DNA of 64,000 bases from Enterococcus faecalis. GTDB taxonomy: Bacteria; Bacillota; Bacilli; Lactobacillales; Enterococcaceae. Within the stretch, counting starts at the first letter, position 1. Each line of letters opens with the position of its first letter. The notes beneath the pieces are model-generated. The model was not told where the DNA came from. It searched no databases and saw nothing but the letters and a program-made list of their open reading frames with translations. Both the position numbers and the translations under genes were made by a program. Positions 8,784 to 20,189 of the stretch are shown piece by piece. The stretch spans positions 2,078,001-2,142,000 of the forward strand of contig NZ_CP118962.1 in NCBI RefSeq assembly GCF_029024925.1, given 5' to 3'.

Positions 8784-9791
8784 TTATTTTAATTTTTCTA
8801 GATAGTTCAAGGCATCTTGAACCGTTTTTACTGGGACAATTTTCATTTTTGTCCCAATTTTTTTCGCAGCTTCTTGTGCTTCTTGATAATTCGATTTGAT
8901 TTTCGGCTCAACTTTTTTCATTTCTGAAGTTATTTCATCATCGGGTGCAAAGAAAATTTCTGCACCGTTCTCACTGGCAGTTACAACTTTTTTGTCAATG
9001 CCTCCGATTCTACCAACGATTCCTTGACTGTTCATCGTACCTGTTCCAGCAATTTCATGACCTTTACGTAAATCTTTATGACTTAATTGTTCATATGTCT
9101 GCAAAGTAAACATTAACCCAGCCGATGGCCCACCAATATCACCCGCTTCAATAGATACTGGGATAGAAGAATCAATTTCTGTATGATCGGTCAAACCAAT
9201 ACCAATCCCCGCTTTTTTATCTGTTGGCAATTCAATTAATTTGCCGGTCGCTTCTTTTGCTTTGCCATCTTGAATAAATTGAACAGTGACTTTTTGATTC
9301 ACTTTTTGTGCTTTAATGTAATTCATTAATTCTTCACTGCTTTTAAAAGATTTGCCATCCACGCCTGTCACGGTATCGCCAACTTCAATTTTTCCTTTAA
9401 AACTTGAGTTGTCTTCCATCGCTAACACATAGACGCCTTTAAATTTCATCTCATATGGAACCTTCGCTAATTTTAAGGCTTGCTCAATTGCGGCGTTTTT
9501 TGAGGAATCCATATAGTATTGTTGAATTCGATTATATTCGCTATTACTACTATCTCCCATTAATTCTTTTTTAGACATAACTTCTTGAAAATCCGAAAAG
9601 TTTGCTTTTATGGCAGAAAAAATAGTGGCCGAACGAATGCCCACCGTTGTTAAATAAAAAGCACCAGACTGCGTATCTTTTTTCCCATCAACAGTTACAA
9701 ACTCCTTTAAATTTTCAGTCGTTCCTGGTCCTTCAATATAATAAGGAATGGGGACGATAAACAAACCAATTAGCAGCAATGCCAATACCAT
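8784..9791 (-). CDS. sepM: SepM/YlbL-type PDZ-Lon membrane protease
   Basis: 335 residues from the first in-frame ATG. An N-terminal membrane helix (VLALLLIGLFIVPIPYYIEG) is followed by a PDZ domain (about 115-190, GKIEVGDTVTGVDGKSF) and an S16 Lon-type protease domain. The catalytic Ser is in GGPSAGLMF, and a Lys would follow near GGIDKKV. Relatives cleave signal peptides at the cell surface; SepM processes competence peptide in Streptococcus mutans. The in-frame ATG at 9791 has no ribosome site. A well-placed start (GGAG 8 bases before the ATG at 9835) is in the +1 frame, separated by an A7 tract (see findings). It follows coaD, as in Bacillus. Confidence 0.85.
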   Translation of the reverse strand: MVLALLLIGLFIVPIPYYIEGPGTTENLKEFVTVDGKKDTQSGAFYLTTVGIRSATIFSAIKANFSDFQEVMSKKELMGDSSNSEYNRIQQYYMDSSKNAAIEQALKLAKVPYEMKFKGVYVLAMEDNSSFKGKIEVGDTVTGVDGKSFKSSEELMNYIKAQKVNQKVTVQFIQDGKAKEATGKLIELPTDKKAGIGIGLTDHTEIDSSIPVSIEAGDIGGPSAGLMFTLQTYEQLSHKDLRKGHEIAGTGTMNSQGIVGRIGGIDKKVVTASENGAEIFFAPDDEITSEMKKVEPKIKSNYQEAQEAAKKIGTKMKIVPVKTVQDALNYLEKLK

Positions 9792-9839
9792 TGGAATGAG
9801 TGATTTAAACGAAAATTTCTCTGTTTTTTTATCATTATT

Positions 9840-11325
<1,486 letters not shown>

Positions 11326-11336
<11 letters not shown>

Positions 11337-11760
11337 GGCAGCTTCCTCCACAACCTGAATGTTTCTTTCCTCGTTCAAAGAAAGGATTTCCAGCATCTAC
11401 TTTAATGTCTTCAGAAATTAGTTGCGCGATCTTTAAACCAATTGTATCTAGCAACGTTTGAACGTTTGTCTCAGCAAAACGATAATTTGCAACGATTTCA
11501 TTTAAATCAAGCGCCCGCTTCGCTTTACGTAGGGCTCGTTGTTTCTCCCGAAAATCGGGTGCATGAATTCCATAAGCTTCTACTCGTTCAAAGGCTGACT
11601 TAGCTTCTAAAAATGCTTTTTGTAACTGAGCAACTTCCGCCGAAGCATACATAGCTTTTTTTGTTTCTTTATAGTTTTGAACAGCATCACTTTCTAAAAG
11701 TGCTGAAATTAAACATTCTGTTTGATCTTCAATTGCAAATAAATGTTCTGTCACAATCAT
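11326..11760 (-). CDS. ylbF: YlbF/RicF-family regulator
   Basis: 144-residue helical protein of the Com_YlbF family. In Bacillus, YlbF (RicF) forms the Ric complex with YmcA and YaaT, binds [4Fe-4S] clusters, and controls RNase Y-dependent mRNA maturation as well as competence and biofilm formation. The conserved helical core is visible (DFREKQRALRKAKRALDLN, about 69-87). The C-terminal HSGCGGSCHAS carries cysteines that resemble the cluster-binding tail of RicF. The start overlaps the preceding gene by ATGA. The Fe-S role here is inferred from the tail only. Confidence 0.85.
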
Positions 11761-12881
11761 AACTTTTCACTACTCTCCGTGATTTGCCTATTTTCTGGTC
11801 GTTTCTCTAATAAGACTAACACACCTTCATTGGAAAAGGCAACGCCCAATTCTGTCGTTTCTGACTCAGCAAAATAGCTATCATATTGCGGGTCCGAAAA
11901 CCATGACAAAATAGTAAAGGTACTATCATAAACAGGTTCTTGGAAAATACCTGCTGGTTCTCTCAACGAAAGTTTGCTCGTTTTAACTAATAAAGAAAAT
12001 TCGTCCTTAGTCAAATGAAAGGGATGAATGGCTGTATGTTCCTCTCTCGTTTGTAACAATTCTGCTTGTCGATTTGCCGACAAAATTGTTGGTGTATGGT
12101 TAGCCATCGTTTGATACAATGTTTGGGCATCTTTTTGACTTTGTGTGGAAACTGAAAAAGCAGCTTGATTTTCTTGCTGTTTAACCAGATTCATGACATA
12201 AATCGCTTGGTTACTTTGAACAGGATCGAAGGTCATTGACTGCGTTATATCAACTGGCAAAGGAGAACCTTCATTTAATTGATACGGCATTTCCGTGAGC
12301 AACGTTTCTTTATTGACATAATTAACTGCCATTAAACCGCCTGTCCGCTGATTAAAAAATAACACTGCAAAACTGCCATTATCAAAAGCAACCAGTGGTC
12401 GATAGTTCATATCTTCTTCCATCAGCTCGACATCGTAAGCTTCATGATGAAAATTAAATGCAAAATTCGAATAAATCGTCATTAAATCAGACAAGTCAGC
12501 AAGCTTCATATCTATCTTAAACGGTTCTATCATTTTGTCATTGTTAAAGGCCTTAATTGCGATGACTTTATTTTCTCGAACGTTGACTTCTAAGTAATCA
12601 TTCATCGTCAAACCGAACGTCCATAATTCATACGTACGACCTGTTTTAATTTTTTCTTTAGGATTGCCAAACTGGCGGATAAAGGTTTCCACATCTTTCC
12701 CTATGTATGCTGCGTAGCCAGAAGCTGGCAATTCTTCATGAGGAACAGCGGTGTGAGCGCTGGATAAGCGCCCACTTTGAGCTGTTTCGGTTGGTTTTTC
12801 AGCAGGGAAAAAAACTGGCTCTAAATATCCGATGAGTAGAACTGTTAAAAAAACAGCAGTAAAGGCCCAAAATCGCTTCAT
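11757..12881 (-). CDS. CAP-associated-domain secreted/membrane protein (YlbC-like)
   Basis: 374 residues with an N-terminal membrane anchor or uncleaved signal (FWAFTAVFLTVLLIGYLEPVFF). An extracellular CAP-associated N domain follows, recognised by GYAAYIGKDVETFIRQFGNP and YELWTFG. The C-terminal 110 residues resemble a weak CAP/SCP domain (HTAIHPFHLTKDEFSLL). The function is unknown; the gene has a YlbC-type position between pyc and ylbF. The ATG at 12881 is chosen over 12896 because GAGGGG lies 5 bases before it. It overlaps ylbF by 4 bases. Confidence 0.75.
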   Translation of the reverse strand: MKRFWAFTAVFLTVLLIGYLEPVFFPAEKPTETAQSGRLSSAHTAVPHEELPASGYAAYIGKDVETFIRQFGNPKEKIKTGRTYELWTFGLTMNDYLEVNVRENKVIAIKAFNNDKMIEPFKIDMKLADLSDLMTIYSNFAFNFHHEAYDVELMEEDMNYRPLVAFDNGSFAVLFFNQRTGGLMAVNYVNKETLLTEMPYQLNEGSPLPVDITQSMTFDPVQSNQAIYVMNLVKQQENQAAFSVSTQSQKDAQTLYQTMANHTPTILSANRQAELLQTREEHTAIHPFHLTKDEFSLLVKTSKLSLREPAGIFQEPVYDSTFTILSWFSDPQYDSYFAESETTELGVAFSNEGVLVLLEKRPENRQITESSEKL

Positions 12882-12897
12882 TTTTTCCCCTCTCATC

Positions 12898-15800
12898 TTA
12901 TTTTTCTTTCACTTCTAATAACAAATCACCTGAGCTGATTGCTTCGCCTTCTTCAACATAAATGTGATCTACCGTGCCCGCAAAACGTGCTTCGATAGTC
13001 GTTTCCATTTTCATGGCTTCTGTAATCAGCAACGGCTGACCTTTTTCTACTTTATCGCCACGTTTGACCAATACTTGTAGAACAGAACCAGACATCGTTG
13101 CGCCGATTTGTTCTTTATTAGTTGGTTCCGCCTTTTGTTTAACTTGAACAGCTGACTTAATAGAGGCATCTTTAACTAAAACCTCACGACGTTGCCCATT
13201 CAAATTGAAGAACAAGACACGGTTTCCGTCAATATCAGGTTCGCCAATTTCATCTAAACGAATAATTAACGTTTTTCCTCGTTCAATTTGAACTTCCAAT
13301 GTCTCTCCTTGACGAATACCATTAAAGAATGTTGGCGTATCTAATAAGGTTATATCTCCAAAGGTTTCGTATTTTTGTCGATACTCTAAAAATACTTGTG
13401 GATACATTAAATAACTTAAAACTTCTTCCAATTTAGGTTGATACCCAATTTTTTCGGCTAATTCTTCTTGTACTTTCGCAAAATCAACAGGTGCTGCTAA
13501 GTCACCTGGTCGCTCTGTGAAGGCTGGTCGACCTTTTAGAATAATTCGTTGGAGCTCTTTCGGGAACCCACCAACTGGTTGACCTAAATCACCTTGGAAA
13601 AAAGTCACAACGGATTCAGGAAAACTTAGTTCTTCACCACGCGCATAAACATCTTGTTCTGTCAGATTATTTTGAACCATGAAGAGTGCCATGTCTCCCA
13701 CGACTTTTGAAGATGGCGTCACTTTTACAATATCGCCAAACATCAAATTCACTGTGTGATACACTTTTTTGATTTCATCCCAACGGTGCCCTAAGCCTAC
13801 CGCTTTTGCTTGCTGCTGTAGATTAGAGTATTGACCACCAGGCATTTCATGCATATAGACTTCTGTTTGCGGGGCATTTAATCCATTTTCAAATGGTTGA
13901 TAATACATGCGCACATCTTCCCAATAATGATTGATTTTCTGTGCATTATCAATGTTAATAGTTGGCGTCCGTTCACCATTGACTAAAGCATAATATAGAC
14001 TGTTCATACTTGGCTGGCTAGTTGCGCCACTCATCGCACTCATTGCGACGTCAACAATATCAACGCCTGCTTTAGTGGCTGCTGAATAAGTGATGATCCC
14101 ATTGCCACTAGTATCGTGGGTATGGAGATGGATTGGTAAATCCGTGGCTGCCTTTAATTCACTAATTAAACGATAAGCAGCTTGTGGTTTCAATAAGCCA
14201 GCCATATCTTTAATCGCAATGATTTGTGCGCCTAAATTTTCCAATTCTTTAGCCATATCAAGGTAATATTGAACATTATATTTTGCTCGGGCTGGATCAT
14301 TGATGTCCCCAGTATAACAAATTGCTGCTTCCGCAATTTTTCCGGTATCCCGAACGACTTGAATACTTTTTTCCATTTGAGGAATCCAGTTTAAGCTATC
14401 AAAAATTCGGAAAACATCGACTCCTTGGCGAGCGGATTCTTTAATAAATTCTTCAATAACATTATCAGGATAATTTTGATAGCCTACCGCATTAGATCCT
14501 CTGAACAGCATTTGTAAAAGTGTGTTTGGCATCAACTGACGAATTTTTCTTAAACGTTGCCATGGGTCTTCGGTTAAGAAGCGATAGGCAACATCGAACG
14601 TAGCGCCACCCCACATTTCACTAGAAAACAGCTCAGGCAGGGCTGCATCAGTTAGACCAGCAATTGCTTTAAAATCTTGTGTTCTCACACGAGTAGCTAA
14701 TAAACTTTGGTGCGCATCACGGAACGTGGTATCTGTCATTAACACACTTTCTTGATTCTTAACCCAATCGATGACGGCGGTTGCTCCTTGAGCGTCTAGA
14801 ATATTTTTAGCTGTGATCACTTTTTCTGGAACTTCAATATCTGTCGGCACGCGCGGGGCTTCAAAATATTTTTTCTCCGTTCGTTCAATGCCAGGGAACC
14901 CATTGACCGTTACTTCTCCAATGTATTTCATCGTTTTATTGCCACGATCGCGCATACGAGGAAATTCAAATAATTCAGGTGTATTATCAATAAAGGTTGT
15001 TTTGGCTTCGCCAGATTGAAACGCTGGATAGCTCACAACATTTTGTAAAAACGGAATATTTGTTTTCACGCCACGAATCCGAAATTCTTTTAAGCAGCGT
15101 TGCATTTTACTGATTGCCTGTTCAAAAGAGAAACCATGCGTACAGACTTTAACCAATAAAGAATCAAAGTAAGGCGTCACAGCGTAGCCAGAATAAGCAT
15201 TTCCTACATCTAAACGCACACCAAAACCACCTGGTGAACGATACGTATCAATTTTCCCTGTATCTGGCATAAATTGGTTCAGGGGATCTTCAGTCGTAAT
15301 CCGACATTGAATAGCCGCGCCTTTTAATGTCAATTCGTTTTGTTTTGGCAAATGCATATCTTTATGCAAATCAAGCCCTTGCGCAATTTGTAATTGAGAG
15401 ATCACAATATCAATATCTGTAATCATTTCTGTGATAGTATGTTCTACCTGAACACGAGGATTCACTTCAATAAAATAAAACTGATCCCCTTCTACTAAAA
15501 ACTCAACCGTTCCCGCATTCACGTAGCCGACATGCGCCATTAACTGCACAGCAGCCGAACAAATGGCTGCTCGTTGTTCTTCATTCATTGATACACATGG
15601 TGCGACTTCTACCACTTTTTGGTGGCGCCGTTGAACGGAACAATCACGTTCAAATAAATGCAAGACGTTCCCATGATGATCGCCTAAAATTTGTACTTCG
15701 ATATGTTTAGGATTAGAAATATACTTTTCAACATAAACCTCGTCAGAACCAAAGGCTGCTTTCGCTTCACTTTTGGCTCTTTCGTAACCTTCTCGTGCTT

Positions 15801-16326
15801 CCTTGGCATCGTGGGCAACGCGCATCCCGCGACCGCCGCCACCTAAAGCAGCTTTAATCATGATAGGAAAGCCATGCGTTTCACCAAAAGCTACGACCTC
15901 TTCCACCGTTGCTACTGGCCCATCTGAGCCTGGAATCGAAGCAATCCCCGCAGCTACAGCTGCTTCTTTCGCTTTAATTTTATCGCCAAAAATATCTAAA
16001 TGATGTGTTTTAGGTCCGACAAAAATGATTCCTTCTTCTTCACAACGTTCGGCGAAGCGTAAGTTCTCAGATAAAAAGCCATAACCAGGATGAATGGCAT
16101 CTGCTCCCGATTTTTTGGCAATTTGGATAATATTTTCAATGTCTAAATAGGCTTCAATTGGTTTTTTCCCTTTACCAACTAAATACGCTTCATCTGCTTT
16201 GAAACGATGAACAGAATACTCATCTTCTGCAGCATAAATCGCTACTGTCTGGATATCTAATTCTGTACAAGCTCTAAAAATTCGAATCGCAATTTCGCCA
16301 CGATTGGCAACTAATACCTTTTTCAT
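12898..16326 (-). CDS. pyc: Pyruvate carboxylase
   Basis: 1142-residue single-chain biotin enzyme that converts pyruvate, bicarbonate and ATP to oxaloacetate. The N-terminal biotin carboxylase/ATP-grasp domain is about residues 1-450 (KKVLVANRGEIAIRIFRAC; GGGGRGMRVAHD). The carboxyltransferase TIM barrel is about 525-800 (TTFRDAHQSLLATRVRTQD). Next come the PYC/OADA allosteric region and a C-terminal biotinyl domain with TEAMKMETT, where the Lys between the two Met is biotinylated. The start at 16326 has GGAG upstream and gives the family N-terminus. It supplies oxaloacetate for aspartate synthesis in an organism with an incomplete TCA cycle (general knowledge). Confidence 0.98.
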   Translation of the reverse strand: MKKVLVANRGEIAIRIFRACTELDIQTVAIYAAEDEYSVHRFKADEAYLVGKGKKPIEAYLDIENIIQIAKKSGADAIHPGYGFLSENLRFAERCEEEGIIFVGPKTHHLDIFGDKIKAKEAAVAAGIASIPGSDGPVATVEEVVAFGETHGFPIMIKAALGGGGRGMRVAHDAKEAREGYERAKSEAKAAFGSDEVYVEKYISNPKHIEVQILGDHHGNVLHLFERDCSVQRRHQKVVEVAPCVSMNEEQRAAICSAAVQLMAHVGYVNAGTVEFLVEGDQFYFIEVNPRVQVEHTITEMITDIDIVISQLQIAQGLDLHKDMHLPKQNELTLKGAAIQCRITTEDPLNQFMPDTGKIDTYRSPGGFGVRLDVGNAYSGYAVTPYFDSLLVKVCTHGFSFEQAISKMQRCLKEFRIRGVKTNIPFLQNVVSYPAFQSGEAKTTFIDNTPELFEFPRMRDRGNKTMKYIGEVTVNGFPGIERTEKKYFEAPRVPTDIEVPEKVITAKNILDAQGATAVIDWVKNQESVLMTDTTFRDAHQSLLATRVRTQDFKAIAGLTDAALPELFSSEMWGGATFDVAYRFLTEDPWQRLRKIRQLMPNTLLQMLFRGSNAVGYQNYPDNVIEEFIKESARQGVDVFRIFDSLNWIPQMEKSIQVVRDTGKIAEAAICYTGDINDPARAKYNVQYYLDMAKELENLGAQIIAIKDMAGLLKPQAAYRLISELKAATDLPIHLHTHDTSGNGIITYSAATKAGVDIVDVAMSAMSGATSQPSMNSLYYALVNGERTPTINIDNAQKINHYWEDVRMYYQPFENGLNAPQTEVYMHEMPGGQYSNLQQQAKAVGLGHRWDEIKKVYHTVNLMFGDIVKVTPSSKVVGDMALFMVQNNLTEQDVYARGEELSFPESVVTFFQGDLGQPVGGFPKELQRIILKGRPAFTERPGDLAAPVDFAKVQEELAEKIGYQPKLEEVLSYLMYPQVFLEYRQKYETFGDITLLDTPTFFNGIRQGETLEVQIERGKTLIIRLDEIGEPDIDGNRVLFFNLNGQRREVLVKDASIKSAVQVKQKAEPTNKEQIGATMSGSVLQVLVKRGDKVEKGQPLLITEAMKMETTIEARFAGTVDHIYVEEGEAISSGDLLLEVKEK

Positions 16327-16358
16327 AACGTCACTCCTACCATCAATTTCCTTCAAAT

Positions 16359-17567
16359 TTATTGGTTCTGTTCTAAAGATAAATAGTACTCATTTTCTAA
16401 TTTCTGACGTGTTTCATCTGCACTGATATTCAGGACAAAGGCCACAGCAATCGAAATAATCAGCAAACTATTCCCACCTTGACTCAAGAACGGGAAAGTA
16501 ATTCCTGTTAATGGAATAATCCCAGTAATCCCACCAACATTAATAAAGACTTGAATTAATAACATTGTACCAATTCCAATACACATTAGTGAATTAAAAG
16601 GTTTCTTCGAGCGTACACCGACTAAAATAATTCGCGCAATCATAAACATCAACAATCCTAAAATCGCTAGACCGCCGATAATGCCTAACTCTTCTAAAGT
16701 AATCGCAAAGATAAAGTCCGTATGTGCTTCTGGTAAAAAGCCTTTTTTCTGAACACTATTCCCTAGACCTTTGCCAAACCAGCCGCCATTACTGATTGCA
16801 TAATAAGAATTAGCTAACTGATGGCCTAAGTTCCGTTCATCTAAAAATGGATTTTTAAAAACAGCAAAACGATTATAAATATATTGATAACGCGCTGGGA
16901 AAATTTTTCCTTTAGACATAATTAATAACTGAATAGCCGTGATACTACCTAAAATGCCCAAGCCACCGACCAAGTAGGTATACATATAATTAATCCCACT
17001 TGCTAAAACCATCACGATGGTAATTAATGTTAGAATGGCCGCATTCCCGAAGTCAGGCTGGATTGCAACTAGAGCAATTAATACAAAAACGAGCATCAAC
17101 GGGCGCCCGGCAGCTTGTTTAAATTGATCCATGCCTCCATTAATTGTCTTTTGTCGCCGTGCTAAAATATAAGACAGATACCAGACAACCATAATTTTTA
17201 AATACTCAGCTGGTTGCATCGAAAATCCACCAATCTCAATCCAACCACGTGCGCCGTTAATTTCTTTCCCGATACCAGGAATCCGAACGGCTAAAACCAT
17301 AACCGTAATTACTGCAATGGCAAACATGATAAAACTTCGATTCTGAAAAACGGATGTTTTCATCTTATAAATAAAAAACATTGCAACTAACCCTACTACC
17401 CAAAAGGCAACCTGGTTAATAACGAATGAGGTAGGTGAAAAACCTTTCATTACTTGTAATGCGGATGTGGAACTATATACCATAATCAATCCCACGATGC
17501 TTAAAATTAAATATGGAATAAAAATACTATAGTCTAGCAAATGCCGTTTCTTTACTTTGTTTGGCAA
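16359..17567 (-). CDS. ftsW: FtsW septal peptidoglycan glycosyltransferase
   Basis: 402-residue SEDS-family membrane protein with about ten helices. It polymerises lipid II at the division septum together with a class B PBP. SEDS hallmarks are visible: ARGWIEIGGFSMQPAEYLKI (about 105-125) and the C-terminal GITFPFLSQGGNSLLIISIAVAF. Its place after ylaN and before pyc identifies it as FtsW rather than RodA; a second SEDS gene at 47725-48912 is the RodA-type copy. It starts 3 bases after the ylaN stop. Confidence 0.93.
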   Translation of the reverse strand: MPNKVKKRHLLDYSIFIPYLILSIVGLIMVYSSTSALQVMKGFSPTSFVINQVAFWVVGLVAMFFIYKMKTSVFQNRSFIMFAIAVITVMVLAVRIPGIGKEINGARGWIEIGGFSMQPAEYLKIMVVWYLSYILARRQKTINGGMDQFKQAAGRPLMLVFVLIALVAIQPDFGNAAILTLITIVMVLASGINYMYTYLVGGLGILGSITAIQLLIMSKGKIFPARYQYIYNRFAVFKNPFLDERNLGHQLANSYYAISNGGWFGKGLGNSVQKKGFLPEAHTDFIFAITLEELGIIGGLAILGLLMFMIARIILVGVRSKKPFNSLMCIGIGTMLLIQVFINVGGITGIIPLTGITFPFLSQGGNSLLIISIAVAFVLNISADETRQKLENEYYLSLEQNQ

Positions 17568-17570
17568 AGC

Positions 17571-17876
17571 TTAACCCTCCTTGCCAATCTCGTTTTTTTC
17601 TTGTGTTTCTTCATAAACATCTGTATATAATTGATTCAATTCGCGTTCTAAATCACTTAGTAAGCGATGTCCTTCATCATTAGTTAAAATCCCCAAACGG
17701 GTCGCATAGGTCACTTGTCTTGAAAAACCATACATTTGTGTATCCACCACTTCTTCAAACGCTTTACATTGAGAAATGCACAAACTGTTTTTTTGATTAC
17801 GAATAAGCATTTTAATGCGTTCTGCATCGTCTTCTAATAATTGAATGGCAAATTTCTTTGAAATTCCTTCGTCCAT
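17571..17876 (-). CDS. ylaN: YlaN family protein (UPF0358)
   Basis: 101-residue helical cytoplasmic protein matching UPF0358/YlaN. The gene is first in the ylaN-ftsW-pyc cluster. In Bacillus, YlaN is essential under iron-poor conditions and has been reported to interact with Fur. A strong AGGGAGG ribosome site precedes the ATG. A TATAAT-like -10 is present about 30 bases upstream, with a weak -35. Confidence 0.9.
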   Translation of the reverse strand: MDEGISKKFAIQLLEDDAERIKMLIRNQKNSLCISQCKAFEEVVDTQMYGFSRQVTYATRLGILTNDEGHRLLSDLERELNQLYTDVYEETQEKNEIGKEG

Positions 17877-18102
17877 TTGTACAGAACCTCCCTATCTTAA
17901 TTAAATAATTATAACATAATTCTCAGTTAGATACATGATGATTTCAGAAAATTTCCTTTAAGAAATTTTCTAAAACCAAGCGATATATTAAGTAAGAAAT
18001 CTCTTTATATAACAAGCTTATTTTATCAATACAACAACAAATACATTAAAAGACTTTTTCCTTATTTTCTGCTTTTAATTTTAAATAAAATAACAAACTA
18101 TA

Positions 18103-19872
18103 TCATTTTTTTGTCTCTTGATATTCTTTAATTACTTCTAAAAAGGCGGTGCCATATTTATCTAATTTATTTTGGCCGACCCCTTTTATTTGCAATAATT
18201 GAATCGTTGTTTGCGGTAATTTTTCACACATTTCTTTAAGTGTACTATCGGAAAAGACTACATATGGCGGCACGCCTGCCTCTTGAGCCATGTCCATACG
18301 TAATTCGCGTAATCGTTCAAACAAGGCATCATCCACTGCTACTTTTCGAACTTTTTGGTCTTCTTTTCGGAAGACTTTCCGTTCCCTTAAAAGCACCTGA
18401 ACACCTTCTGTCGAGACTGATAACAACGGAAATTGCCCATCAGAAGGAATTAAATAACGTTCTGCTGTCAAATAATCAATCAGCTGTGTGACTTCTTTTT
18501 GTGTGCGACCTTTCATTAGTCCGTATGTTGGCAAACGATCAAAATGCCATTGATCAATTTTTTGATCTTTTGAACCAGTCAAGACTTTACCAACTAAGCC
18601 CTTACCGAAACGTTCTCCCATACGTTTTACACAAGACAAGACTTTTTGGGCATCGACCGTAATATCGACTAATTCTCGATTATCCAGACAATTCGAGCAG
18701 CGACCGCAGTCCGTCCCTTCTTCACCAAAATAGCGTAAAATATATTTTTGTAAACACATTTGTGCATTCGCATATTGTGACATTTCCCGTAATTTCAAGT
18801 ACTCTTTCTGCTTATAATCAATGGTCATTTCAGATTGTTCAATAAAGTATTGTTGAATTTGCAAGTCTTGTGGAGCAAACATTAACACAGCATCACTAGG
18901 CAGACCGTCACGACCAGCTCGGCCCGCTTCTTGGTAATAAGATTCAATATTTCCTGGTACTTGTGCGTGAATGACAAAACGAACATTACTCTTATTAATC
19001 CCCATACCAAAGGCATTTGTTGCTACCATCACTTGCACTTGATCATACAAGAATGCTTCTTGATTTTCACTACGTAACTGTTCACTCATGCCCCCATGAT
19101 ACATCCCAGCTGCAATTTTTTTACTTTCTAATAAATGATAAATTCGTTCAACTTCCTTCCGCGTGCTTGCATAAATAATACCTGATTGCCCAGTATTCAT
19201 CTTTAAATATTCCAAAAGAAAAACGTCTCTGTTTTGATCCTTCACGACTTGAAAAGATAAATTTTCTCGAGCGAATCCTGTTTTGATTTCATTTTCTGAT
19301 GGAATTCTTAATTGCTTGACAATATCCTCCGCTACTTGTGGCGTTGCTGTAGCTGTTAGTGCAATCACAGTTGGTTGCTGTTGAAATTGATCGATAATCT
19401 CTGCTAAACGCAAATAGCTTGGACGAAAATCATGCCCCCATTGTGAAATACAGTGTGCCTCATCTACTGCCAATAAATCAATCGGTACATGTGTCAGCAT
19501 CTGTTGAAAATCATAAGATTCTAATCGCTCTGGCGCAACATACAATAGCTTGATTTCTTTGTTAACCGCTAATTGAATACGATGATTCATTTCTTGATAG
19601 GAAATGGTACTATTGATATATGTAGCTGGAATCCCCATTAAATTCAGGGCATCTACTTGATCTTTCATTAAAGAAATTAATGGTGAAATCACCAATGTTA
19701 AATTATCCAAAAGTAAGGCTGGCAACTGATAACAAATTGATTTGCCTCCACCTGTTGGCATAATGCCTAAGACATTTTCTTGTCGCAATACATGACGAAT
19801 AATCGTTTCTTGTCCTGGCCGAAAATCATCATAGCCAAATGTATCTTTTAATAATTCTTGTAATGCACTCAT
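18103..19872 (-). CDS. recQ: ATP-dependent DNA helicase RecQ
   Basis: 589-residue superfamily 2 helicase with all three RecQ regions. The helicase core has Walker A MPTGGGKSICYQLPALL and the DEAH box AVDEAHCISQWGHDFR. The RQC zinc site is visible as CLQKYILRYFGEEGTDCGRCSNC (four Cys). A C-terminal HRDC domain follows (LRELRMDMAQEAGVPPYVVF). It unwinds 3'-tailed and branched DNA in repair. It is monocistronic, with its own promoter at 19904-19932 and a pair of DnaA boxes about 180 bases upstream of its start codon. No clear terminator was seen downstream; that 226-base gap is AT-rich. Confidence 0.97.
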   Translation of the reverse strand: MSALQELLKDTFGYDDFRPGQETIIRHVLRQENVLGIMPTGGGKSICYQLPALLLDNLTLVISPLISLMKDQVDALNLMGIPATYINSTISYQEMNHRIQLAVNKEIKLLYVAPERLESYDFQQMLTHVPIDLLAVDEAHCISQWGHDFRPSYLRLAEIIDQFQQQPTVIALTATATPQVAEDIVKQLRIPSENEIKTGFARENLSFQVVKDQNRDVFLLEYLKMNTGQSGIIYASTRKEVERIYHLLESKKIAAGMYHGGMSEQLRSENQEAFLYDQVQVMVATNAFGMGINKSNVRFVIHAQVPGNIESYYQEAGRAGRDGLPSDAVLMFAPQDLQIQQYFIEQSEMTIDYKQKEYLKLREMSQYANAQMCLQKYILRYFGEEGTDCGRCSNCLDNRELVDITVDAQKVLSCVKRMGERFGKGLVGKVLTGSKDQKIDQWHFDRLPTYGLMKGRTQKEVTQLIDYLTAERYLIPSDGQFPLLSVSTEGVQVLLRERKVFRKEDQKVRKVAVDDALFERLRELRMDMAQEAGVPPYVVFSDSTLKEMCEKLPQTTIQLLQIKGVGQNKLDKYGTAFLEVIKEYQETKK

Positions 19873-19903
19873 TTATTGCGCTCCAATCTTTGTTCTACAA
19901 GTC

Positions 19904-19932
19904 ATTTTAACACGCTAATCTAACAGGAACAA
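19904..19932 (-). promoter_or_regulatory. recQ promoter
   Basis: On the minus strand TTGTTC (19927-19932) and TAAAAT (19904-19909) are separated by 17 bases, about 30 bases before the recQ ATG. Confidence 0.65.
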
Positions 19933-20048
19933 GGTGTGTTAAAACAAGACACAATCGTGAAACACCAGTTAACGTGAAACATCAAAAAGAATGAAAAATT
20001 GTGAAAGCTTGCTATCAAAAGCTTTCAAAAATAGCGACATTTGCTTGT

Positions 20049-20073
20049 TGTGGATAACGAGTAGTTATCCACA
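20049..20073. promoter_or_regulatory. Inverted pair of consensus DnaA boxes
   Basis: The right arm TTATCCACA (20065-20073) and the left arm TGTGGATAA (20049-20057) are both exact DnaA-box consensus sequences in opposite orientation. They form a 10-base inverted repeat around GAGTA. They lie in the 317-base gap between typA and recQ, which also contains a hairpin (20003-20010 with 20019-20026) and the typA terminator. A DnaA role is inferred from sequence alone. Confidence 0.7.
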
Positions 20074-20123
20074 CATAAAAAAATAACCTTATCTTAAAAT
20101 ACGCATTAATTCGTTTTTGCCAT

Positions 20124-20168
20124 CAAAAAAACCAACTATTTTCGTAGTAAAACGAGCATAGTTGGTTT
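20124..20168 (-). terminator. typA terminator
   Basis: An 11-base perfect stem (20129-20139 with 20158-20168) is followed on the minus strand by seven T residues, 22 bases after the typA stop. Confidence 0.85.
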
Positions 20169-20189
20169 AAATGTTTATTTGTAGAAAAA

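Noticed and set aside
17946-17971. Hairpin AGAAAATTTC / GAAATTTTCT between recQ and ylaN as a terminator
   Set aside because: A 10-base AT-only stem without a T-run is too weak, and such repeats are frequent in AT-rich intergenic DNA.
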